The notes beneath the pieces were generated by a model. The model was not told the origin of the DNA, ran no database searches, and saw only the letters and a program-made list of their open reading frames with translations. From the NCBI GenBank assembly GCA_008508345.1, contig QNGE01000289.1, positions 98,651 through 162,650 of the forward strand: 64,000 nt of DNA. The letters run 5' to 3'. The stretch comes from Paragonimus westermani. Lineage: Eukaryota > Platyhelminthes > Trematoda > Plagiorchiida > Troglotrematidae. Each line of letters opens with the position of its first letter. Positions within the stretch are counted from its first letter, which is position 1. The translations under genes were made by a program, and so were the position numbers. Of this stretch, positions 26,001-38,000 are shown in pieces.

Positions 26001-29000
26001 TCAAAAACTCTCCTATCACTGCGTAAATTAGTTTGAACGTCCATTTGTTTGTGTGCCACGAATAGACTTGAAGGTGGCGATATGGAAAAGTAATTTTAAT
26101 CGAACGGAAATGTAACAGACTGAACAGTCTTTTCTGATTGTGGAATCTACAGTGTAAATTGAAACACCATTTCTTAACTCGGGTTTTGCACGTTTCTCTT
26201 GGGGTTTCTGTTGACTACGATTAATAAGACGAGGTATCGATGGCACTAGCGCGTAAGACTTTCTGACGGGCCATCGGATACTGCCACGTCATGGGTTAAT
26301 TTGATCGGTTACACCATTAGTGGGTCGAAATTTACTCTGATCTCGAAGCTCATCGCTGAGCTGTGGGCGCCTCATCTTCGACGACTCTCAGTAAACAAAT
26401 TTATGATGTCTCCGAAATTGTGGTAAATTCTAACGAAGATCGGGACTAACGATAGGCGTCCGATTCAGTTCTGCAGCCTTGTGTCACCGTATTTTACGTG
26501 CCACTCATTTGCGACGCAAATTTCTCGGCTGGACCAAATCGCACTATGGACCGCATTGATATCAATGTCAGTAGCAAGCAGCGTGTTCGAAATACTGAAG
26601 GAAAGATGAGACTGTAGTATCCGTTTTATTTCATTTAGGTTGTGTACACATCAATTCGTAGCTTACGCTAACAAGACTTAAGCTAAATCGCCTGTTTACT
26701 GCACAACAGCGAACTGTCAACGTTAGAGCAACAAAGAGTTTGACGGTACTTGTAACGACTACGTCATATCTCACCACCAGGGAAACGTCTTGTCCAGTAC
26801 AGCTCAGACTAATGCAGAGCACCTCTGTGTTTGGGCCCAGTAAACAAGTCCAGGGGAGTAGTGACTGTACTGGCGTCGGATTTGCTGCACAAAAAGACTA
26901 GAAACCTTTACTCGAACGTCAAATGAGTTGCAGTGAATTGCACCATTTCAGTGGTCTCAGGCAATCGGCGCATGCATGCATGTGCTGACGGGCCAATTCG
27001 ATACGTAACCGGTTGGGCGACCGCAAGAGAAGGCTGCGACAATCGAGCTTGTCCTAAAACTCAGACACTACCATACCCAGGACCAGACAAACTTATCATA
27101 TCGATCTCATTAATGTCGCACACGCTCCACGATGGCAGTGTTTCGCTCCAGGCCAGCTGCCCGAGTCGTGCTAAAACTAAGGCTGGATTGAACGCGGACG
27201 TGCACGTTTCACAGGCCGTTCTCGCCTGTCTGTCCATGTGCTTCCAAAATATTTCAGTGCGATCGGTAAATTGGTACACTAGATCGTCAAGACCACGGTA
27301 ACTGTCACCATCGCTGTTTTTAACTCGCGTATGTAAAACGGGACATTTTTGAGGCGCTGTGTACGTTGTCGCCTGACTGTTTGTGTGTTCAACATGGCGA
27401 GGAACACGAGTGAACTAAATCGTCATCTGGTCTGAACAATCTTCTGTGTCAGGAGTGAAACGTCACCAATAAAACAAGTTATCGATTGTTTACAAGCTGT
27501 TCTGAGATTGCAAGCTGCGAAATGTTCACTGAGTTAATGACTAGCACGTATAATGAGGCTTTCACCTGAGCACAGATCGTGCAATCGTTCGTTTTCGTTT
27601 TGCTTCTGTAGTGGTAACCCATTATCGACCGTCTACATGCCAGTTATGCAACATGATCAGTCAATTTGCTCATCTCACTTCTGTCGAAGTAATTCGAAAC
27701 AACTTTGAGCAGAAATACCAATAAGCATTTGGTAAGCAAGGCAGTTTTACATTCAATGCAGTGTCATTATTCTCACAGCACTTCAATAAATGGGTGGTGG
27801 TTGACGGGCAGCACAGATGACGAACGATCATTCCGTTCCAAACCACAATGATTTAACACTCAATTGGTTAATGCCCCTTTATTCCGCAACAAAACAATTC
27901 AGTGCGGCTGTGAACATGACATCCACAGGGAGGACACACCACAGTCATGGCTACGAAGAACTGAATGACTCACTATCACGGTAGCTACATACAAGCGTAC
28001 ATCATGTTGACTAGTGACCTGTGCGGGTTACCTATCGTTGTGTTGGAACGGTTGCAGAACAACGTTGGTTTATTAGAAATTTAAATTTTCATAAACCATG
28101 GTATGATAATAGACACTACGTTAGAATACGACATGATCTTATATGGAAGAATCTGTGCTTCATTGACTAACCTATATGACAGCTAGTGTACTGAAGTTTC
28201 TTCCTGACTTTCCCGACAAACAAACTATATAGACCAACTTCCGTTCAATAGTTTATTCCATAAAAGGAATTAATCATCTCGGTTGCCCTTGAACAGTGCT
28301 TTCGATTATAGTTTGTATATTACTCTCAAAGGGGTAGTTTGTAACATGCACAACTAACATCCTTCGAACTAACCTGAGCATCGACAATTGCTTTTGGTGG
28401 TCTTTTGTTCATTTTTTTCGTCTTCTGTGTTTCGCGCACCTGCTGTCAAGATTGTATAGTATCCAGTACAGTATTGTGGTTCGTGAACGTTCCAGCACTT
28501 CAGCCACATAAGGTTCAATTAGTTCGCGTGAAGCATTGTAACAGTTTGTCACGTGAGTTTTGCATTTGTTTTGGTATGCACCACTAAAGGCATCCCATAA
28601 GGATGACGTGTCAGGTACATCGAAGGTGTGATTGCTCATGATTGGCTCGCTGGATGTTTCATGCGGTGAATTTATTTCCAATCTTATGTCAACCTGCCAC
28701 GCAGAGGTTTACCATAAAACAACTCATGCTAAAAGATAAACCTCAGCGGATAATGCGACGGAAATAACTACTCAGGCGGAAAACAACAAGCAAACCCGGT
28801 AATGACTAACTAAGTTGCTCCACAAGGTTCGCTTTGGATTTGAATCTAACAAAATTAGACACGATTCATTTTTTGGTCGATTGCTTACAAAGGTTTCTTT
28901 CGATTGCTATACAACCCATTTCTGAAAGTAAAGATACTCTATAATAATTCATAAGTATGCATAATTTGGATATTATGATTTGAGGTTCCAGATACTGTGT

Positions 29001-32000
29001 GCTTTTTTGATAAAACAACATTAACATGACTGTGAAGTTGACAATTTCACACTTGAAACCAGGTTGTGACTTAGACGTTACAACTCGTTGTTGTGCAGTG
29101 ACAAAACCGATGGACATTGCAAAAATGGATGCAGCTGTATACGTCAACGCAAAATCATAGTCGCAGTCTTCCTTCCATCGTTGTTGGTTTACTACTAATA
29201 TATACCGGCCATCCGATGTATCAGTTACTGACTGTTCGCACATCCACACTACTGAAAGATTTATGGACCTTTATTATGAAAAACGCAGGCGAAAGGTCAA
29301 ATGAAGAAGTCTTCAGAAATCTATGATGTCGGCTGCTTGCTATTAGGTTGCGTCACCTAGTTAAATACCAGTTAGTTGAATGTGTTCCACGTCCGGCGAC
29401 GGAACTGTCTTCTCGTGCTACTGACATAACTGATGTAACAACCGTATGCTACCAGCTAGTTTACGTCAGCTGCTTGTTCCGTTCCTACATGACCAAACTT
29501 CATCAAAAGACATGTTTCTGATAAACTCACAGAAAGAATTTTGAAAGGTATATCATATAGTGTAATTCGTCTGGATTTTGTGTTGAAATTAGTCACGGGA
29601 CAACTTTTCTTTCAAAATTCGTACGTAATAGCTGAAGCCACCAACAGCCGATAGGCTGGATCACACCAATGTCTCGGATGACAGACAGATATCGTAACTG
29701 TCATCGTCTTTGGTTTTACATGCAAAATGAAACTACGACGAAATTACGAGGCAAACGCACATCTTCAAAATGTCAGACTTCCTACGATTAATAAAAGCTG
29801 ACGTTTTCCAGTAACTTACCGGTCGCACCCTGGGCGTCCCATCGGTCGTAGTCCATCGGGTGTCCGCGTATGTAAACCATTGCATTAAGTGAGGAACTCC
29901 CGCCAAGTACACGACCACGGGGCCAGTACATGATTCGGTCGTCCATATGCTCCTGTGGAACCGTATGATAGTACCAGTTGTATCTGTTTACGAAGCAGAG
30001 CCATGAACTGGTAAGCATCTGTTTCACACATCTTAAAAATCAAAGTTTAGCCACAAAAACATTTATTAAGTGGTGTAGTTCACAGCCAAGCACTTATAAT
30101 TTCTATCTACAAGATGTTATTACAGTATATCAAATAAAAACAGGCACATTATTTAGACCCAACTTAAATGAAATGTAAGTTTAGATTGTGAAGATTAACG
30201 ATGGAACTATGAGAAATATTACCTACATCACGTGAAAGTAGGAGGGGATCTCTGAGACACACATATAAGCTGTTTTATATCGAATCAATGGCCTAACAGA
30301 ACCTACAGTGTTTAAACGCTCACCACATTTTCTTGTTCGGAAAGGTTGTTATTTCGACTGTTTATGTACCGTCTAAAGGGTGGCTTCGATCTTACTTCGA
30401 TCAGTAGTACATTACACCAAAAGTTGCATCGCAAAGAGCACAGCATTAGGAAGAGACAAACTGATACTATAACAGCATCTGAAAAGCAAAACCTTCTCAT
30501 AGACTAAGAACACATCCAACCTGCAGCATTCTGCTCGAATTCCCGATGAGTGTCAACATCTGTTAACTTTACGCAAAGACAACTGTAACGTCATCCCGAA
30601 ATATCATCTCAACTTTCAAGCTGTGAATGACCTATAGTTTTAGCAAACTACCGCCTTTTGAAGTGTACCTTCTCGACTTTTGAAGATGCGGGTTAAAGAT
30701 ATGCTTTTCTTGCTGTGTTCTGATATTGAATTGCTTTATTATATTTCACAGTTCTGTTATATTTACTGTTTCATGCAGCAAGTCTAAAAGGCAGTTAATC
30801 AAGCGTTCAGTGGATTGGAACACGTAGACCTAGTGCAATCTACAGTCACAGACAATCGTCGGCTCAGAGTGTACGTGGGAACAAGAGTTGACTTGCACAT
30901 CAATTTGTATTGAGTACGAGCGACCGCACTATACTACTCACACAATTACTATTCAGTAATGGGATAACAGCACGGATTTTGGCATCGAAATGACTGCGTG
31001 AAAATAAGGGAAACATTGGAGTGCAGCACCATATAAAATAATTCTTGCTACATGAAGGAACTGAGCATTGACGCCCCTGGCTACCGTGAAGTTTTGAGAC
31101 CAGTGCCGCACGCAGGTGACTGTTTTTGTTTGTGGTCCTGTTGACACGCATAACCCATGGATTGGTTTTCCGAATAAGTAACACCTGTGTAATCCGCGGT
31201 CTTGGTTCACAACCGTCCCTTGTGAGTAAGCAGTCAAATAATTGGCCAGCTAACATACAACGCGCCAGCTTGTCAGAGCAAACGGCTGGCCAATGTTCGA
31301 ACGGATGTTACACGTACAATGGTGACCACCGGGACATAGGACTTATCGATGGCTAATTTAATGTTGGTATACATATTTTCCTATATTTACTGCATGATCT
31401 TGTGATTCAATGGGAACTGAAGCACACACAGGCAACATATTGTGGTGGATTGTCAGGCCGGAGGTGCGAGTTTTCGAGCGCTCGGCCGAATACCTCAACG
31501 CGGGGGAGCTACGTTCAAAAGCCTGCCGCGATCGAATCAAAAACAACGTGCGCGACCGGATGAGTCATCGCTCGACTGGATCGGACCAACGGGCGAGGCA
31601 GGGCAGGCGAAATACGACAGACGGCCAGATCGGAGGCGTGGTTTTTCCAACATTCAGAGGAACATCTCGACACGATGTTGGAATACGGTCAAGGCCAACA
31701 TTGGGTGGATGGCGGACAGCACGAGCAGCCGGACGAGCCATCGCGCAACGGAATCGGACAAACAGACGAGGAATGGCAAGCGGAANNNNNNNNNNNNNNN
31801 NNNNNNNNNNNNNNNNNNNNNNNNNNNNNNNNNNNNNNNNNNNNNNNNNNNNNNNNNNNNNNNNNNNNNNNNNNNNNNNNNNNNNNNNNNNNNNNNNNNN
31901 NNNNNNNNNNNNNNNNNNNNNNNNNNNNNNNNNNNNNNNNNNNNNNNNNNNNNNNNNNNNNNNNNNNNNNNNNNNNNNNNNNNNNNNNNNNNNNNNNNNN

Positions 32001-35000
32001 NNNNNNNNNNNNNNNNNNNNNNNNNNNNNNNNNNNNNNNNNNNNNNNNNNNNNNNNNNNNNNNNNNNNNNNNNNNNNNNNNNNNNNNNNNNNNNNNNNNN
32101 NNNNNNNNNNNNNNNNNNNNNNNNNNNNNNNNNNNNNNNNNNNNNNNNNNNNNNNNNNNNNNNNNNNNNNNNNNNNNNNNNNNNNNNNNNNNNNNNNNNN
32201 NNNNNNNNNNNNNNNNNNNNNNNNNNNNNNNNNNNNNNNNNNNNNNNNNNNNNNNNNNNNNNNNNNNNNNNNNNNNNNNNNNNNNNNNNNNNNNNNNNNN
32301 NNNNNNNNNNNNNNNNNNNNNNNNNNNNNNNNNNNNNNNNNNNNNNNNNNNNNNNNNNNNNNNNNNNNNNNNNNNNNNNNNNNNNNNNNNNNNNNNNNNN
32401 NNNNNNNNNNNNNNNNNNNNNNNNNNNNNNNNNNNNNNNNNNNNNNNNNNNNNNNNNNNNNNNNNNNNNNNNNNNNNNNNNNNNNNNNNNNNNNNNNNNN
32501 NNNNNNNNNNNNNNNNNNNNNNNNNNNNNNNNNNNNNNNNNNNNNNNNNNNNNNNNNNNNNNNNNNNNNNNNNNNNNNNNNNNNNNNNNNNNNNNNNNNN
32601 NNNNNNNNNNNNNNNNNNNNNNNNNNNNNNNNNNNNNNNNNNNNNNNNNNNNNNNNNNNNNNNNNNNNNNNNNNNNNNNNNNNNNNNNNNNNNNNNNNNN
32701 NNNNNNGGACCAACGGGCGAGGCAGGGCAGGCGAAATACGACAGACGGCCAGATCGGAGGCGTGGTTTTTCCAACATTCAGAGGAACATCTCGACACGAT
32801 GTTGGAATACGGTCAAGGCCAACACTGGGTGGATGGCGGACAGCACGAGCAGCCGGACGAGCCATCGCGCAACGGAATCGGACAAACAGACGAGGAATGG
32901 CAGGCAGAAAACCCCCCGGTAGAAGGCGCCGATTACACACGTAAACCGGTCAGAAGTGCACACGACGTGTGAACGGAAACCGGGGGGTGTTTGCGGGTTG
33001 GAATTATGACTCATAAACGAAAGAGCGCGCGTTGCATGTGACTGGCGATTTGGACAATAAAGATTGTGCTTTATTGGACGCCTTCTCGCTACATTATGTT
33101 TCTTGTGAAACCTCATTGCTCTTGTCTATTTCGGTGACCAATCACTGAGTTTGTGGATCGTCAGAGAATTCATTTTGGGGTTACTTCTGATGAAAGATTG
33201 TTTTAATCTGATAAACAGATTGTTTTAATCTCTTTCCCGGTAGACAGCACAACGGTTTTTACAATCTTTCGTTACTGACACTGTCTACGCTCAACACATA
33301 CTTGTAAGTGCTACTGCTACCGTTTGTTATCAATCTGTGTCCATGGCGGACTTATAGTGCGGCATGTGCCTACGCTATAATTCAACACGCACAGCCCGTA
33401 AGATATGCAGACGTGGAATAGTTTAGTAATGATTTCAGCACAGAGCGCAGGGGCACTCCGCATTAAATTACGAACATTGAGTTGAACAATCCTTCCATTG
33501 ACTGCTAACCTTGATCAATCCCGCGGATATTGCTCAAACAGTGTTTTACTCATACAATACGATCGATATGCTTTGAAACATCGGCTGTGCGTAGAGAACA
33601 CCAGTCAAGTAGTAGCCAAGTTTTTGAAGTATCCCTGCGAGTTATTGAGAAAGTTATGTCAAATCACTTGCTCCAATGGTCTGAAACACCTGGTCCACTC
33701 CGATTCATTGTTAATCATGGCATGGTCAAATAGAACGCGAATTTGGTGGTTCAGGATACATCCTTTTTAACATTAAACCATATTCCACTGAAGCGTTACC
33801 AACTTTGTAATTCTGATTCGAAAGAGAACAGGCAACTTTAGGTAGCAACGCTGTCAGGCCTAGGAAACATTTTGTTCAATGGAGCTTAGGCTGAGAGTCT
33901 CTGTGTTCTGATTTAACCAGTAATAATCCAGTTCAACTGGTGTTTTACATGCCATTTCTTCAGTGATGCCGGACAATCGCTGTAGATGTTTTACATATAG
34001 TACAGAAGCATAAAAGACGTACAACCATTTCGATCGAGGCCCTCTGAAGAAGTTAACGAAGATAGCGTACCGAGTAGTTCTATTACCGGTTGATCGGCTC
34101 TGTTGTTGATAGCGCATTCTGATTCTATAGTTTTATCATTCAATGGAGTTCATTCGAACCTAGTACTATTTTCGTGTTGTCAAACGGCGCTAACTGATCT
34201 TTGTTGACAGAGATATATTGTTACACTATGTTTTAATAAGGGAAACCATGAGTTCTGTAAGAGCCAAAGGGGTGTTACCACCTATATTTACGTCCCCGAG
34301 TAAAATCACCTACCGAAAACGCCACTACTATCCGGAGTTTTCAAATTCGGAATATTATTGCTGTCACACACTTCCAGAAGACTAGAAATACGGTTTAGAA
34401 AGGCGAAGAAATAAACGTAAATGACTGTCGGAACGGTGGGAATTTATCTGTCCCCTTGGTTTATGTTGTTTCTTGACACTGGCCTTAAATAAGTCATCTG
34501 AGCATAATGAGTTGGTAGTCTTTTTGTGAGATTCCCTTCGCTGTGCCTGCTTCATACGGACTGTAGTCGACGACCCAGGATGAACTCTACTGATTTACTT
34601 TCAGAAAATGACTGCGACGATTGGTGAATGGTACGTTCGGTCAGTCGCTGTAGGATGCTTCCGAGCTTTTATGTCCAGTATACTCACGACATTAGTGAAC
34701 TATTGGGTGATCGAACCATACAAGGTTTACGTTATGTCCTGTCGTTCAGGCTTCACTGGAACCGAAAGGTATTTGTAGAGAAGTCAGCAACCAGATAAAC
34801 TGTCTAGACCGAACGAACAAACACTGTCAAACAGGTATGCACATGCACGATTGCATTTCAGTAATCCAGTACGAACCTGTTTAACGGAATTTTCTGGTGA
34901 CCTTGACCAAGCACACCGTAACATCCGTGCAAACTAGCGTGTATGTGTGTGTGTGGGCTTGTGTGTTGTGACAAGCCGCGCCACTCGTGTTAACACACAA

Positions 35001-38000
35001 CTAACGTACATAACTTTCTAAATAGAATTTTGTGGAAGTTTATTCCAAAATCATTCAGTGATACTTGTGATGGTATGTTTGAATGGCACGGCTTGTGAAT
35101 GAGTGAGGCGGCTATAATGCATTGAGCGAGAGTATACTGATCAGGGAACCGTCAGTTCTTCAAAACAGATAGTTGTACTGCCAAAAATACTTTAAGGGTT
35201 CAGACGAAGCATGGCGAAAAAGGAAATGGCCGGCAGAACTTGTGCTAATCCACCGATTGAGTTCGGGTTGACAAACTATGGAAAAATATGTAAAAGTGCT
35301 TTGATTTTATCGTACAAACTGGACATATCCAGCGTTTGGCGGTAATCTGATTAAATCGAAGTCACGTGAGTAGCACCACTTTTAACACCTCTTTTTGACG
35401 AATCGATCCAGAATCCACTGAAAGCTACTAAGTCCGTCTTCAGTGGTGATCTTAAATAATCGTAAGCGCCATTTTTACGGTAGAGAAAGCTACAAACTGT
35501 CTACAGATCAATCGAACCAACAGACTTCATGAAGCAGACCTCTGGGTAAAAATACGATCGCACCGATCAGTCTTAGGTGGCCCACCAGTGCACGCAGCTA
35601 CAGTATGAATAACAAATTAACTTGAGCAAGTTAAAAACATATTAGAAGAAGCTAAAATCTGATTCCTTTTGGTTCAGATACCAACAACGAAGTGATGAGA
35701 TAATTAACTATGAAACTAACATCCTGTTTCTGAAGAATTTCTACTCTCTGATGTTTCCGCCTACTTAGAACCCATTTCGGTCTTAGAAGTGCCCCGTCCT
35801 GAGAACGGAGATTTAGTGAATGTGGCGGCTCAATTATCTTATAAACAATATATTTTCCTCCGTCCTGATTGACCAGCGATTGCTTGTCCGTAAACATGTC
35901 GTCCATGGCAAGGATTTTACCGCCTGTATGCTGTATTATTTGCTGATAATCGCACAGTGCTGCATAATTTACAGACGCATCAGTCCAGATGGATTATTGT
36001 TCTCGAAAACCCTCACATCCAAATTGGTTTCTGGATGCTTAGATTGCCTTACTTTCATCAAGTCGATCCGTGGTTGTTGTTTGTGCCGCTGAGTAGCACA
36101 AAAAGGTTTGTTGATCCCTTGACACCTGTTGATGAATTGAAACAATTTTATTTTCTCCGTCAACCATTACGTTTCCGTTCTCGAGGTACATTTGAACAAT
36201 TTATCGATTCACCCAAATCATTCGTTTACTCTCACCTATCAGTTATATATTGTACACCAGACACTGTCGTGTTAGTACTATGCAGGAGCCACGCCATTTA
36301 GGTATCAGTAGTTCCTGCCTCAAACAAGTGGAAATTCTGTTCACTTAATCCCGATATCTCACGCGTTCGCTTAGGTTGAATTTGTTGGTCGTGCCGCACC
36401 TTTGAGTTTGTGAAGCTTTCAAGCTCCGGTTCACCAGCCTTATCCCCGTCATAATTGGCCTGTATATTTCAAAGTCTTGCTTGTCTATACAGGAACGGAG
36501 ACTACTATACAGTAGTATGAACGAATAATTTTGCTGATTATTTGAACATAAGTTCGGTGGGTGAACAACACCTTCGATGTGGCAGAATCTTAGTCTCTTC
36601 CACAGAGTGCCATCAGCTCCCTGATTGATCGAGTGTTTCGCTCAGAGTCTGCTCGTCTGCAGGTGTTTTTTTAGTAGTTCTGATACGAATGATTTCAAGT
36701 TACTGTATATGTGTGTTTTTGTTTTCGACGTATGGCACCTAATCCGTCAACATATTGATCTCCAAGTATGTGACCATCAAATGTTTCACTGCAAATATCT
36801 CCTAGTCAGCAGTATTAGCTGGTTCAGTGGAACGTGTGACAGTGTTTACCATGACAAGTGTGTATCGGAAATAAAACCATAATGTCTGTTGGTTATAGAT
36901 TTCGCTTGTTAAGTGCAGCACCCACAACTGGTTATCACTGTATACAATCACAGGTCACGAGTAACTGGGAAATGGCATTCTTCATAACCGCTCAATTCCT
37001 ACTGGATAGTCATCTGTTTGTCTCAACTTGATTATAATCACAGGACACATCATGAGCAAAGATTGGTAAAACCGATGAACTGTGAACACCATATTTTTCT
37101 TTCAGAATGAATCGGTTGGAAAGTCCTCCTGAACTCGAAGTATGTAATTACATAAAAGTGGTGATCAAGATGTAGTGATCGAAATTCATTACAAACATCA
37201 TGCCACAGGTTCGAGGAAGTTGCTGACTTGGAATTCCCTGAAAAGTCTCGATCGCCAATTTATCGACCATGGTTAACAAAACAGGCTCCATACCTCTTCT
37301 CCGGACAGCCGGATAAACTGAGCATTGTTTGCGAGCAAATATTGTTGAACATCTGCACGTGTATGAATCGTGCCCAATCTGAGATAGGTGTCACAATTAT
37401 CTGCACGGTTCCCTTCCAAGACATGCTAACATGTACACATCCTTCAGCGGTCATGAGACTAACCACACGCGTTGTGGCTCGGGTCTCAGCTCATCTTGAC
37501 AGCAAATAAAATGTTTTGGAGGAAAAATTTTGTTAAGTAAAGAAGATGGTGCATCAAAATTCCTTGGAAGATCTGATGAAGGTGCTAATACTGGCACACT
37601 ATTGGCTGTAACACATTGTTATGTCGGATGAACATGTCAAGCATGACCTTAGTAACCTCTGGTCGAGCAGGCAACAGGTATCCACTTTGCCAGGCAACCA
37701 AATCAAAGGAACCAGAATAAAGGATTGAGTCATGGGCTGACATCATCCCGATTCTACCCACTTGCTGGTGGTTTCGTTGAGTAGATTCAGATGCAGTAGA
37801 TGACATGCGAAGTAGGTGACGTACAGTGGTTGCCGTGTCTCCGAGGTATACAAAAACTTGCACTGACAAACGGCCCTGTATTTCATGTACGCATCCTACT
37901 TGAGTTGTGTTAATTGGACAACCCGGCATGCGTAAGATACACGCAGTTTGTTGGCAGACCGCAACTGGCTCTCGAACGAAGGAAGCTCGAGTTTAGCGGT

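Noticed and set aside
31410..32972. Very long open frames (up to 520 codons) spanning the N gap
   Set aside because: They are open only because the Ns cannot contain stops; the real sequence on each side is the LTR-like repeat.
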